The notes beneath the pieces are model-generated. The model was not told where the DNA came from. It saw only the letters and a program-made list of their open reading frames with translations, and did not search any database. A stretch of 64,000 nt of DNA from Apricaphanius iberus (taxonomy: Eukaryota > Chordata > Actinopteri > Cyprinodontiformes > Aphaniidae): the NCBI GenBank assembly GCA_028564705.1, contig JAPXFQ010002620.1:310001-374000 (forward strand). The letters are read 5' to 3'. Below, in pieces: positions 36,001 to 47,910 of the stretch. Position 1 is the first letter of the stretch. Each line of letters begins with the position of its first letter. The translations under genes and the position numbers were made by a program.

Positions 36001-39000
36001 TGGTTTTGCTAAAGTTCAGCACTTCAGAGGGGAGTATTGATTGAGCTGGAAATCTTTTTCTTAGAAGTAGGCCTACAGCTCATAGAATACTCGAAAAATG
36101 CACTTCAACAACAGCAGCAGCTGTTTTATTGTTCTCTACACCTCCTGGTGCTCAAAATTGGCAAAATACCGTATCAGATAAAAGGCATCCCAAAGGCGGC
36201 ATTAACTACTTGGCTGGGTTTTGTCGTCGTCATCCAAGTGCATAAGCTCTATCAAACAGCTGATCGGTTCGCAACAGTTGACACTGGCCGCAGCACGTAA
36301 TGATTGTAATGGAACGAAAATAGTGCAGAGTAATGGTGTGGTATGACTTTTGGCCGTCGTTTTTTTCTGAAATGAATCAGGCTATGAAACACTTATAATT
36401 TTCTGAAGCAAAATGGCACAGTTTGTTGGCCCCAGAAACTAGCCAGGAATACTTTCTTGTAAACTTCCAACAGTAATAACTCTGACCAGGAAGTGATCAT
36501 AGAGTTGGGTCAATGTGTACGCACTGTGCTGCTGGTGAGGACAGGATACAACTTCTTTTCTAAATATGCAACTATCCCTTTAAAATTGTAGCTGTGCTGG
36601 TCCAAGATGTTTATATTAGTTTTCCGTTAGTAGAAGCTTTTTGGTATAAGAAAGATTAATTTCAATGTACATCTAGCAGGAAACATGTCATCACCTCACT
36701 CATGATGTCACTAGTTTTGTCCACCAACACTGTTCAAGTAAGTAAGTAAAACTTTATTTATATAGGGCTTTTCAAGATAGAAATCAACAAGTGCTTCAAC
36801 AAACAGAATAAAAATACACAAGACATGATTAAATGAAAGCATATTTCAAAAGAACCATTGAGTCTGGTGATCTCAGAGATGGAGGAAGTCTTGGAGGTTT
36901 TCGTCAGACATGTTTAAAGCAAACTGCAATAATCCAGGCGAGAGGAAACGAAAGAATAAGAACGTTCAACTTCAGTACAAGACACATTAGGGCTTAATTA
37001 GGAAATGTTTCTATATTGATAAAAACAGGACATAACCAAATATTACCAGTATTTTCCAGCATTAGAGTTTAGTCTAGAGTCATCCCAAAGTTCCTGACGG
37101 CAGATTTAGACCAAAAAAAATCCAGTCAAATTTTTTCATCTCACGAGTTTGATCCGGTTAAAAAAAAATTCTTAAATGGATAAACAATGTCCTTAGATAC
37201 ATGTACTCCTGTGTATATCTGTAATATTTCTGCTTTTGACTCTTTGTTGACAGTGAAATTACCTCAGATCATAAAGCTGATGGGAGCAAAGAGTGCAGAG
37301 GGGCTGAGCTTCAATTCTGTGCTCCTGGAGCTGTTGGCCATCACTGGAACAATGGTCTACAGCATGTCCAACAAGTTCCCCTTTAGGTTTGTACCTGATG
37401 CAGTTTACTTCCGCTCTCTCTGAGCAGACACAGCACTCTAACAGCTGCCATTACTCTCTGTATTGGTTGTGTTTGATAACGGAAGTCACTTGCTGACTGT
37501 TACCTCAGTGCCTGGGGTGAGGCTCTGTTCCTCATGTTGCAGACTGTCGCCATTGGCTTCCTCATCCAGCATTACGGGAAAAGAACCAGCATAGGTAAGA
37601 GAGGATGCAGTGCCATGTATGACCAGTAGTAAGAAAAACACAGCATATTAAAACGTGCTCCCACATTGTGTTAAACAGACCCACTGTAGTTTCAGTGGCT
37701 GCTGCAGGTGCAGCATCAGTGACGTGTGGTTAGGGGACACTCACCTGTCATAATGACGGATAAAATGATAATAGAAAGTTAGTGGGGAATTTACAATTTT
37801 GCCTGCAGAGTGAGTTAATGCAGCGCTGTGCTTACCAACGGTGGCACTGTGTCACTGTGAATGAACTAGGCAGCTGTCACATGCTTATTTCTGTCTCTTT
37901 ATATTGCCAAATCACATTGTAAATTACACATGTGCCACACATGTGGACGTTCCACAATCTGTCACTCACATTCATATTTAAAGAGCTAATCACCCCCCTT
38001 CCAGCGTTGATACTTCCTTGCGGTTCTCGCTATGTAGGTGTGGCCTAAACCGGCTTGTTTAATACTCGCAGCTGCAGGACTGATGTCTTTAGACATAAAG
38101 GCTCATGTCTCAAACAAGGCTTGAGCCAGTTGCAATGTCTGATTCAAATTCAGGTGCAGTGTAAAGTTTTGACATGTAGAGGGCACTCCGCTTGTGATTT
38201 TTGGTAGAAAATAAATTTTTGTGTTTTTAGTACATTTTAGTAAAAATATGAAGAAGAGACATGTAGACAGTACTATTAGACACTCGTTTATACAGTTTTT
38301 AAGCACAAAACAGATCATTTGTAGGTGAGTTGCTCTTTAATGAATGTGAGCGTCAGATGTAGTCTTTCTGCTTGGCCATAAATGCGCAGTGAAATGTCAT
38401 CAGGTGAGGTACAAATGAGCGTGTCTCCCTGATGGGGCCAGAGCTGAGCCCAGTAGTCACATTGGGAAATAGACACTCTTTTTCCATATATTAAAAAGAC
38501 TGAAAACAGTCAGAACAATACAAAATATTAGGGATGCAACAACTCCACTCTTTTCAAACCGATACTTGGATCTGATTACTTGCTGATACCAAGTACTCAT
38601 GCTGATCCTTCTACTACACAGAAAAATGCAATGAAAGACAGGTTTTATTTTTTTTTCTGCCTGTCACAATTTATGATGAACTTGATAACAATTAAATGTG
38701 AAAAAAAAAATTACCACAAAACAAGAATTTTGAGTGAAAAAGAAAAATTTTCTGTAAAATTATTGCAGAGTTTCCACATTTCAAGTAGCTGTTCAGGGAT
38801 GCTGATACGAGTACATTAAAACGGTATCGGCTCCGATACCAGTATCGGTGCATCTCAAGAAAAAGTACAATCAGAATAAAAGCAATTAGCGATTGGTTCC
38901 TGTGAAGCCGCCGGATTCTTTTAAATGAAGGCAAAGAGGACAGGTGAATGCACTTCCTATACATACAAGGGTAAGCTCCTAGACCATTTACAACGTTAAA

Positions 39001-42000
39001 ATAAAGATTAGCTAAAAATAGATAAATTTACAGAATATAAATAATTTTCTTGCTATTATACTGCTAAATAGTATGGAATTAATTACAGTATAATAGTTGT
39101 TAAAAGAAGAAAATGTTCCATTTAGGGTAAAAACTAAAATAGAAGCGTCTAATTTGTGTTTAATATCTCCACTTACAGAGGAATCAGTCAGTGCTTCGGT
39201 AATCATGAACCTCATCACACGTCACTGTGCAGCACATCCCTTCACCAGACAACATGATTTGATTAAAGTGTTTAAACTGCTAAAAATCCTAACATAACCA
39301 TTTTCCTCTTTATACTCCTCCAGGTCTCCTGTTTCTGGTTCTGTATTTTAGCCTGCTGGGGCTTCTTCTGTCTCCAGTCACTCCCATGTCAGTAGTTACC
39401 ACCATGCAGGCCTCCAACATGCCGGCGATCATCATCGGCAGGGTAGGCAAAGCCAAAGGTTCCACTTCCTCCCTGCTCTCTAACAGGCTTAGGTCATGGG
39501 TTGTTATAAGAAGGATTTACACATCACCCGTTACTAATTTTTACACTGTAAAAACTGTCCATCTAACCAGGTCCAACAATCTTGTTTCCCGTTAAAAACT
39601 CTTTTTTTATCTTGTTTTGAGACATATATACTAAGTAAGACACAGAAAGTGTTAGATTATTAATCTTATTTAGATAATAAATGTCTTATTTTGAGAATAA
39701 GTGTTATTGTTTTACTGCACTGACAGATTAAACTACTTGGTTATGGTCTTAAACCTCTTAAATTAAGTGAAAAATAATCTAGCATATATGTATAGTATTA
39801 GGCCTTGGCGGTATACCGGTTCATACCGAAAACTGGTATTTGTTTTCATTATATGAATTTTTAATATACCCCAATACCAGTTAATAGCGCAGAAAACTTC
39901 CGGAACGTTTAATGAGGGGAAGTGTTTCAGCCAGGACTGATTTCACTGCTACGCGCTCTTCACCACAGTGTAGAAAATAAAATTTTTAACTAAGTACAGC
40001 TGCTGGCAGGAGGGAAGCACACAATTCGGATGAGTAAATTCCAAAAAAGAGGAGCCTCGTCTATAGTTTAAAAAGTTTATCGGCTTTAAAATGTCAAACG
40101 AGAACCGAACGGCAAACCTTTTACAATCTGTTGAGAGTAACCAGTAGGGGGAAGTGTTGAGCTCTATTTGACCGTCTGTAGGTAAACCAGTAGGAAAGAA
40201 ATCAAAAATAGCGGTAAATATGTGTTACATACCATCTACGCTACTTCTGCCGTCTTTTTTTCTGTTGTTGTCTGAATATTAAGTAAGGAATAATGCCCGA
40301 CGAGGTGTACATTATCAGAAAATAATGAACGACGCGGAGGCGTGAACCGTCCTCCGCTTCGCGTCGGTTGCTTCCGCAAAGTCCATTATTTTCTGATAAT
40401 GGACACCTTGAAGTGCATTATCCCACTTATACCATGGTCACTTACGAAAGAAAGACTTATTTAATCAATTAATAATACTTTAATGTGTTTTAGAGTTAAA
40501 ATCGCGAGGTCTTTTATGTAAGTCGAGCGCACTATTTAACATCTCCCGTATACAGACGTTGCCAAGCAACGTGGCCAGAGCGAGCCGACCACAGCGATTT
40601 ATCAGCAAGGGGAAGCGAATTGATGGCTTTACCTCACGTTACATGATACAAAATATCATTTCAGAAGGCCAGTGCACTACTTACTGTGAGACTCCGTTGC
40701 CATTTGAGCCAGCGCAATAATTTAGAACTGTCATCAGGCAATTTGATGGGACGCCTTTCCTAGGTGTACATCATCACTTTTTAATGTACACCCTCCAGCC
40801 AATCAGAATCGAGTATTCACCCCAACCATGGTATAACCAGCTAATAATCTCCTATGTTTATTTTACTACTTCTTTGGCAAAATCCGGTCTGGGTCTATAC
40901 TCAGCCCCCTAGCGGGATTCTTCATTAGTACATGCAAAGCAGTTATGCTGCATTCAGACCGCATCCGTTGGATACGTCGAGCAACGCATCCAACGGATGA
41001 AGTTTGACGTATTTACTGTTTGGCTTCCATAGCCTGCTTCTGAGAAAAAAATCAACGCTTCCTCTGTTACCGTACGTTCTGAACTATGGTGGACCATATC
41101 GAGAGACTGGCTTGGCTTTATTAGCTAGATAAAGCTAGACAACATTGACATAGGGTGCATCAGCGCCCATTATTCAGATGCGTTCTGGGTTTGCGGAGTT
41201 TAACCATTTGCTCCAGGAGCTGCGTATGGATGAGGTTCGCTTTCAGTGCTACTTCAGTCTGTCCCGCGCCTAATTTTACGACCTCCTCGGCCGCATTGGA
41301 GTTTAAATCTCCTACCAGGACACCAACTACAGGTTCTCTGTTCCTCTTTAGGAGCGCCTGTTCATCTGTCTTCGGTAAGTGTTATGATTTTTTAAATCTG
41401 CGTTTGTAGAAAATGTTTTCACTGGACCCGCGCTTCATTCAAGATACGTGTATAGTGACATAACTACAGTGAGACGCTCTGATTGGTTGCCGAACTGCGT
41501 TAACTGCGTTGGGTCCGTCAAAAGCTCAGCTTGCTGAACTTCTGTAACGCATGCGTTGGTACGTTGCCGTATGAAACGCAAGCGTCGTTGACGGAGCCAA
41601 CGTACTCAACGCAACGCAGAGCCCTTGACGGACCTCTGACGTACTCCACCATAGACTTTGCGTGTAATCTTGCCGCAACTGACGCTAACGCATGGGCTTG
41701 GTCTGAATGCAGCATTAGAAGATGCAATTTGTTGCTTGCGCCAACGTGAGGTTTTAAAAAAAATATACATTCAGCCTTAGAACATCAAGAATGTCTACTA
41801 GAATCATAATCATTTTAATTATTTTCATATCATTCACCTGTGTCTGGGGGAAAAAAAAAACAATATGAAAAACAATATACAAGTCCATATGGCAGTAAAA
41901 TGGTCTATTTTCAAGCACATTTTTAAATTCTTAATTCTTATAAGATAATGTGCCCACCCCTATATAGTATAAACGTCTCAAAACAAGATCAAAAATACTT

Positions 42001-43040
42001 GCTGGAAACAAGATGGTTGGACTTAGTTAGGTGGAAAGTTTTTGCAGTGTATTTCTAATCATCTCTGATTGTAGCAATAATGTGCTAGTGGTGCAAACAG
42101 AATTAACAGGTATGAAATGAAGAAAAGTTTAATTTAGGGATGCAACAATACCACTTTTTTCAAACCAATACAATACCTATATATGGATCTGAGTACCTGC
42201 CGATACCGAGTACCAATAAAGATACTTCTACCACAACAAATAAAAGCAATGAATGGTAAGACGGGTTTTATTTTCTTCTCTGCTTATTACAACAAATGAT
42301 GGTGAATTAGATAAAAAATTAAATATTATTAAAAATGACCACAAAACAAAAATTTCAAGTGAAAAATAAAAGTTTTATGGGAAATCATTGCAGAGTTTCC
42401 ACATTTGAAGTTTCGATACAGATACCAGTACATTAATACGGTATCGGCTCCGATAACTGTATTGGTGTCTGTGCATCCTTAATTTAATTATTAGGAATAA
42501 GTTATATGTGAGGGGATTACAGGAAACCAGGGCAAAAAAGCAGGAATCCAAGAAAAAAGCAGGAAACCTGCTAAAATCTACTTAATGCAGCAGGTGAAAA
42601 AATGTCTGACTGATGCTGTGTTCCAGCTGATCCAGGCTGTTACTAACTTCCGCAACGGGCACACCGGCCAGCTCTCTGCCATCTCCGTCTTCTTGTTGTT
42701 TGCCGGATCCCTTGCTAGGATCTTCACCTCCCTACAGGTAGGAACGGGCTCTTCATTCTCCTCCTTAACACTCCACTCCATCTTTATTCCTCTACTGAAG
42801 GTGGAGCAGTGGGAGGTTATCTAGACCTGTTTATATTTAAGCTGATGTTGAATAAAAGCAAGTTGAACATAATTTAGTGTGTGTGTTTTTGAGAACTCTG
42901 TCTTCCAACAGGAAACTGGGGATTCGCTGATGGCCCTTACGTATGTCATATCCTCTACATGCAACGGCATCATCACGCTGCAGGTTCTTTACTATTGGAA
43001 CAGTAGTCCTGAACAGAAGAAGAAAAAGAAGAGAGAATAA
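33042..43040 (+). CDS. mpdu1: MPDU1, mannose-P-dolichol utilization defect 1 protein
   Basis: Seven coding exons, all GT..AG, with matching phases: 33042-33168, 34450-34515, 37254-37386, 37509-37594, 39324-39442, 42627-42737, 42912-43040. They give 256 residues, close to the human 247. Landmarks are [15 protein letters not shown], the first PQ loop [19 protein letters not shown] (P68-Q69), [46 protein letters not shown], the second loop NMPAIIIGR (P171, with A instead of Q), [20 protein letters not shown] and a lysine-rich tail [13 protein letters not shown]1 is a multi-pass ER membrane protein needed for use of dolichol-phosphate mannose and glucose in N-glycan, O-mannose and GPI-anchor synthesis. 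The start ATG lies in aacATGG context. The introns carry many transposons, intron 5 the most. The lysine-rich end is compatible with an ER-retrieval signal. Confidence 0.96.
33640..33945 (-). mobile_element. Tc1-like remnant in mpdu1 intron 1
   Basis: 'gggccattcctcctgg', 'actggtgtaactgtgtcagg' and later 'aactggccatcatggtcaaa', 'catcagaccacatgacatg' are minus-strand Tc1 transposase text with the middle deleted. The 94-codon open frame across it is a by-product with no intact domain. Confidence 0.6.
34744..35900 (+). mobile_element. LINE reverse-transcriptase remnant in mpdu1 intron 2
   Basis: The open frame 34744-34953 reads [20 protein letters not shown] and then [20 protein letters not shown], the RT block with PQGS(V/I)LGPLLF. 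After a frame change, 'tttgctgatgatcct' (FADDP) follows at 34949, the catalytic ADD box. Further text up to about 35440 is broken by stops. A 3' tail is suggested by 'ctgaaataaagtttaa' near 35874. The clade is not certain (CR1/Jockey-like). Confidence 0.75.
36740..37000 (-). repeat. LINE 3' tail-like repeat in mpdu1 intron 2
   Basis: 'taagtaaaactttatttata' followed by 'tagggcttttcaagatagaa' is a LINE 3' end in reverse, similar in type to the L2 tails (tttatttatatagcgcc). 'gcaataatccaggcgagagg' nearby resembles the 'agtagtccagcctcgaagt' of the L2 copy at 58570. 5'-truncated. Confidence 0.5.
38529..38857. mobile_element. hAT-type MITE in mpdu1 intron 4 (TAGGGATGCA family)
   Basis: It starts TAGGGATGCAACAACTCCAC and ends 'gtatcggctccgataccagt' then 'atcggtgcatctca'. 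It is collinear with the copy at 42135-42481 (shared 'cttctac', 'agacaggttttatttt', 'gcagagtttccacatt'). No clear target duplication at this copy. Confidence 0.8.
40288..40840. mobile_element. palindromic MITE with TTATACCATGG ends
   Basis: A foldback at 40288-40424 has arms containing GGTGTACATTATCAGAAAAT and, in reverse, GGTGTCCATTATCAGAAAAT, around a GC-rich core (GACGCGGAGG..CCTCCGC..GCGTC). Next to it, TTATACCATGG (40427-40437) and CCATGGTATAA (40826-40836) are perfect 11-bp inverted repeats enclosing 'gtgtacatcatcac' and 'taatgtacaccctccagcc'. The order suggests one composite palindromic MITE or two adjoining ones. Class not determined. Confidence 0.65.
40946..41714 (+). mobile_element. 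PIF/Harbinger element, internally deleted (copy 2)
   Basis: Termini TGCTGCATTCAGACC and GGTCTGAATGCAGCA are flanked by TTA (40943-40945, 41715-41717). The interior matches copy 1 (8374-9189), including the HARBI1-like start (TTTAACCATTTGCTCCAGGA, TGTCCCGCGCC), but a stop (TAA at 41271) breaks it. The DDE part is missing in the same place as in copy 1. Confidence 0.9.
42135..42481. mobile_element. hAT-type MITE in mpdu1 intron 5 (TAGGGATGCA family)
   Basis: It starts TAGGGATGCAACAATACCAC and ends 'tgtgcatcctta'. Flanking 8-mers GTTTAATT (42127-42134) and ATTTAATT (42482-42489) match at 7 of 8, a hAT duplication. It lies 145 bp before mpdu1 exon 6. Confidence 0.85.
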
Positions 43041-43317
43041 ACAGCAGAGTTTGGTTAAACATCAACTGTAGAGCCCTGTTTAAATGCACATAATGCTGTT
43101 TTAGTACTTCTCCTGTTCCAACCTGAGGAACGAGCAGACAATGAACAGAGTAGCACTTAATATCCCATTTAAGGAAGAGATTTTTTTTCCGGACCAAAGT
43201 GATCGTGTGCAGCTCTACTTGCTGATGCACAGCTGCTGTTGGTGAGGTTCAGACTCCTCATCAATCACATTCCAGGAAATATCCTAAGCATGAGAACCTG
43301 TTCTGATGATCAGCATT

Positions 43318-43323
43318 AATAAA
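43318..43323 (+). terminator. candidate mpdu1 polyadenylation signal
   Basis: AATAAA 278 bases after the mpdu1 stop codon; the first canonical signal downstream on that strand that I found. Confidence 0.6.
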
Positions 43324-44083
43324 AAAACAGGCCTGCACCATTAAACAGTACTATTACCAGTCAGCCGGTGTATCATCATACAAGAAATTAATATGTGCAG
43401 TACATAAGGAAATACAATGTTAGCTAGCAGAATAATGTGTCTCCTAAAATCTGAGCCAATTGTCAGAAAGGTCCAGATTTCCAAAAACTTTGGGGGGGTT
43501 AATTAAACTGATTGGACAAACAAGCTCGTGCTGAACTGTATGTTTCAGTGTGTTACTGTCTGTGTATTCTGCAGTTTACTTTCCCAGAACTGTTAAATAT
43601 GTCACTACTTTTGCTGTAGGAACCGTTCTGTGAAGCTCCTGTACTATCTGGTTAACCATCACTGGCTATGTTTACATACAGCCAATAATAACCCGTTCAA
43701 AACTATATTACCTCTGGGGTATCACTTTTCTTACCCAAATGTTTGGTCATGTAAACGCGTATCGGCATATCCCCATCAAAAGGAGCATTAATTTGTGTTC
43801 TGTCCATGTTCTATTCGCAATGAATCTTGGTCCTTTGAATAGAGGAAATTCTAGTATGTGCCGCCTCGCATACAAATTCCATGTATACAGGACTAACTCT
43901 GCTCTCTCTCTCTACCTCTCTTTGTTCATGCCTGTAAACGGGTTATTCCGAATGTTTCAGAAACCTGAATAGTGACCTTGACCCAACCATAACTCAAATA
44001 TTGGCTGCACGTAAATGTAGTCACTGTCTGATTTTGTTCTGACCATGCTTCCAAAACTAGAGTTGAATAAAACACTTGTCAGT
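43324..44083. other. 3' flank of mpdu1, no gene
   Basis: Nothing coding. 43660-44040 contains 'tggctatgtttacatacag' and 'cctgtaaacgggttattccg', a pattern of a common MITE whose ends could not be matched. Confidence 0.35.
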
Positions 44084-44410
44084 TCAATTCAGTTTATTCG
44101 TATGGCACCAATTCACAACATGTCATCTCAACATTTAGATACTTTACAAGAAGTCAATTCAATCATACATACAATACAGTTAATCTTTCAGTCCGTTATT
44201 CCATATATGGTCACTCACTCGATTACATTTTGTCAACAACCTGCAGCATTCATTGCTGAACAAATATGTGGCGACAGTAGAGTCACCTGCATTGTCAACG
44301 ACTTCACAACCCTCCCTCATACTGAGCAAGCATATAGCGATGGTGGAGAGGAAAAACTCTCCTTTAACAGGAAGAAACCTCCATCAGAACCTGGCTATGT
44401 AGAGCTGCCA
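44084..44410 (-). repeat. L2-type LINE 3' tail copy
   Basis: 'ttcaattcagtttattcg', 'catctcaacatttagatac', 'catactgagcaagcatatag' and 'aacaggaagaaacctccat' match the tails at 26217, 44846 and 57286. No coding part. Confidence 0.7.
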
Positions 44411-44845
44411 TCTGACACAACCACATAACACCATATATTATTCTGTGTATGTCACTTTCTCTCTTTTCCATGATGCAGACCTGTCCACAATATGAAATTA
44501 CAGTTAATCCCAATCTTAGAGTTTGGCATCCACATTGACGGGCCTATATCATTTAGAGTTTACAATCATCTAGTTATGGGGAGCCTAAGTCTCCTCCCCT
44601 TCCTGTCGGCCTGTGGATCCCCTGGTCGAAAAAAATAATGAATGGAAGTCAATGGAGCAATAAAAGTGTTTTTCTGGTCCACTTTGTCTTACATCCTGAA
44701 TGTTGTACCTCAATTTAAATGATAACTAATGATGTACATTTTGGCTGTGTTTGTCAAGTGATTTGGGAGTTATTTGATTGTAAAAATTTGCAATTAAAAT
44801 TCCTACAAATCAGAAATCATATATGACTTCATAACACTAGCTATA

Positions 44846-46235
44846 ATTCAATTCAGTTTATATATATATAGCGCCATTTCACAACAGATGTCATCTCAAG
44901 GCACTTTACAAAAAGAGTTATTACAATATAATGTTTAATTTAGGAATTGGAGAACCACAGAAGATTGCGTCGTGACTTCTCAGCAATCCGTCACACTGAG
45001 CAAGCATGAAGCGACAGTGGAGAGGAAAAACTCCCTTTTAACAGGAAGAAACCTCCAGCAGAACCAGGCTCAGCATAAGCGGTCATCTGCCGAGACCGTC
45101 TGGGGTTTGGAGAAGGCAGCAGAGACACAGAAAGAGCAACAGAACTGATGCAGAAGCAGAAGTTGGTAGCAGGACGTGGAGAACGTTCCTCCACTGGAAT
45201 GCCATCTTAGTCAGGGTCGTCAAGCAGGGCGGGTCAGGAGCACCTACTGTAGGAAGAGACTACGACAAAACAGGTTAGCGCTTGAATTGACAGCAAATCA
45301 TGCAGTTGGGGAGATGTAGGAGAGGAAGCAGGAACAGACCCTAATAATGTCCTCCAACAGCCTAGCCTAAAGCAGCATAGCTACTAGCATTAAACTGTCT
45401 CCTAGCTACTAGGACCCCTAGCTACTAACACTCTACCTGTCTTACATTAATCTATCTCTACCTAGCTACTCTACCTGACTACTAACATTAACCTGTCCTT
45501 TTCTAGCTACCAAGTCTAACTGTCTCCAACTGTAGGCTTTGTCAAAGAGGAAGGTTTTAAGCCTAGTTTTAAAGACAGACAAGTTGTCTGCTTCACGAAC
45601 CAACCCTGGGAGCCGGTTCCATAGGGTTATAACTGAATGATCTGCCACCCATTCTACTTTTAAAAATCCTAGGGACTACCAGTAGACAGTCTGAGAGCGA
45701 AGGGCTCTCTTATGAACATATGGAACAATCAGGTCTCTTATGTATTATGGAGCTTGATTATTAAGAGCTTTATATGTCAGAAGGAGGATCTTGAATTCTA
45801 TTCTAGATTTTACTGGGAGCCAGTGAAGAGAAGCTAAAACAGGAGAAATGTGATCTCTTCTCGCAGCAGCATTTTTGGACTAACTGAAGACTTTTCATTG
45901 ATTCTGTGGACTATAGGGTGAAAAAAGGAGATCGTAGAGACTTTTGAGATCTAAATGACATATCTTGGTAAAAAATAACACAGAGGTTCCTTGCTTTATT
46001 ACTGGAGGCTAATTTAATGCCGTCCAGGTGAAGCGGTTGACTAAGTGGTTTCTTTTTCAGAACTTCTGGTCCAAAGATGACAACTTCTATTTGATCAGAA
46101 TTCAGAAGCAAGAAGTTTAGAGTCATCCGAATTTTTATGTCTTCCAGATATGCCTGTAGTCTACCTAACTGATTAGATTCATCAGGATTTATGGATAGAT
46201 ATAGCTGTGAATTATCTGCGTAACTATGGAAACAT
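44846..46235 (-). mobile_element. 5'-truncated L2-type LINE
   Basis: The 3' tail is on the left ('attcaattcagtttatata', 'tagcgccatttcacaacag'). The minus-strand ORF2 remnants are 45648-45466 (WNRLPGLVREADNLSVFKTR, LKTFLFDKAYSW: the ORF2 end) and 46240-45911 (FHSYADNSQLYLSINPDESN, WITH the catalytic YADD changed to YADN, then FLLLNSDQIEVVIFG). The middle is internally deleted and has stops. Its borders are defined by comparison with the uninterrupted MITE copy at 10.3 kb (agctata|..|agcacg). Confidence 0.85.
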
Positions 46236-46592
46236 AGCACGTTAAACCCTCACAGAGAGCTTGTAGAGCTTCACCCACATGCTGGCTCTCACTCCACCGA
46301 CTGCTTTACCCCCAGCATAGCTACCACCTTCCACACGGACAGATTTGTTGTGGTGTTCTCCGTGTGTATACTCATTCGTCCCATTCTTCTTCAGTTGTAG
46401 TGCGCTAAGTGTTTTTACACAAAACCTAAAGTAACTTTTGCCGCAAGTCGAAAATCAGCGTTTTCTCCGCATCAAAATGTGTATTTAAAATGTGTGGACA
46501 TCATATGTTTGATCCATTGCTTATTACAAAAGGGACAAAAAATAACTTATCGCTCCATTGACTCTCATTCTCTCTTTTTTGGCAGTCCGGAC

Positions 46593-47910
46593 TAGGGCTG
46601 GGACGATGCGTCGACGTAATCGATTACGTAGACACGTAAAATACGTTGAAGCAAAAAATGCGCGTCGATGCGTCATCACTTTCAAAACAAACATGGCGCG
46701 AGTCAGTAGTTGCAGCATAAGTGAGTCAGTTTACTTAAATACCTCCATCCAAACTCGCAGTTCAAAGGTATGGAACTATTTTAAAATAAAAGGGAGCGAT
46801 TTTGTCATCTGCCGGCTTTGCAAAATGGAAACGGCTTATTAAAGCACGACGGCTGTGCACCAGCACCTCAAACAGCGGCATCCAGGAGCAGTTTTAGCAA
46901 ATCATAAAACACCGTAAGTTTTGAACTTTTTCACTAACTCTATGTATTTTACCCTATAGATCACCCAAACACCCCCACGTAGAAGGATTATACACCAGCA
47001 GACACACCCACTCATATACAGAAATTAACACTCAACCTCTTTAAAAGCAAAAGTTATTTAAGCTTCTTAGCTGCGTCTGTTGTATGTTACTGCTATCTGT
47101 TTTGTTGTTTTTTTATTATTGACCCATGTTGGCAAAATGAGTCGGAATGCGCAAAGACTTGATTATGAGCAAAAGCCCAAAATGTGAGAGAGTCTTATTT
47201 GGTCATGGTAAACATGTTTGTTAAAAACGGTAATCACTACCTACCCGCTAAACGTAGCCGTCGTGGACATTAATACAACACTGTTTAAGTGCTTGCGAAA
47301 GCAAACCGAAAAAGACCTCTTGATTCTCACTTTTAATAATGCCTCATCCTGTTTGAATACTATTTTTTTACTTAATGCTCCTCCAATTTGTTGGATTTAA
47401 AGTTGCCATCTAATAACTAGAAAAATGTGCAGCATTTTATTGTAATGAACAGCACCTCTCTCCTTGTTTATCTCTTTTTTGTGTGCAAATCTTATGTCAG
47501 AACCAAAAGAAAATGCAGCAAAGTAAATGATCTTTTGTGAATGAAGAGCACTTTTTTGCAGTAAGTGCATGTTAAATTTTGTTTATATTTTTTTGGTATT
47601 TTCTTTCCTTTATTCATATGATTTGGTTGCACAACATTTAACTTCTTGTTAAATGTAACTTCTAACAGTAGATTGTGCTAATACTACAACTTTATTTGGG
47701 ATTTTATTTTTCAATTAAAATGTGTTCAAATGAAGAAATTTGATTATTTCATTGAAATACATATATTAATAAATGTCAAATTTATATACAAATTAAATGA
47801 GTAAATAAGCGATAATCAAATGGAAAAATTAATCATTAGATTAATCGATGCATTGGAAAAATAATCGCCAAATTAATCGATTAAAAAAATAATCTTTTTG
47901 CCCAACCCTA
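46593..47910 (+). mobile_element. hAT deletion derivative retaining a BED zinc finger
   Basis: Ends are TAGGGCTGGGACGATGCG and, in reverse, TAGGGTTGGGCAAAAAGATT. Flanking 8-mers GTCCGGAC (46585-46592) and GTCCGAAC (47911-47918) match at 7 of 8. A frame through 46740-46910 reads SKVWNYFKIKGSDFVICRLC, then KMETAY, a stop, STTAVHQHLKQRHPGA: a BED finger (CxxC..HxxxxH). The transposase catalytic domain is missing. The right end has the 'aatcattagattaatcgatg' motif found in hAT MITEs. Confidence 0.85.

Larger units (their letters stand above)
39544..42049. mobile_element. MITE with about 90-bp inverted repeats and TA duplication, carrying nested elements
   Basis: The left arm CACTGTAAAAACT..CATCTAACC..GTCCAACAATCTTG..ATCTTGTTTTGAGAC (39544-39635) pairs with the right arm read in reverse from 42049 (CACTGCAAAAACT..CACCTAACT..GTCCAACCATCTTG..ATCTTGTTTTGAGAC). 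TA flanks both ends (39542-39543, 42050-42051), a Tc1/mariner-type site. About 2.3 kb now separates the arms, including the palindromic element at 40288-40840 and Harbinger copy 2. All of it lies in mpdu1 intron 5. Confidence 0.8.
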
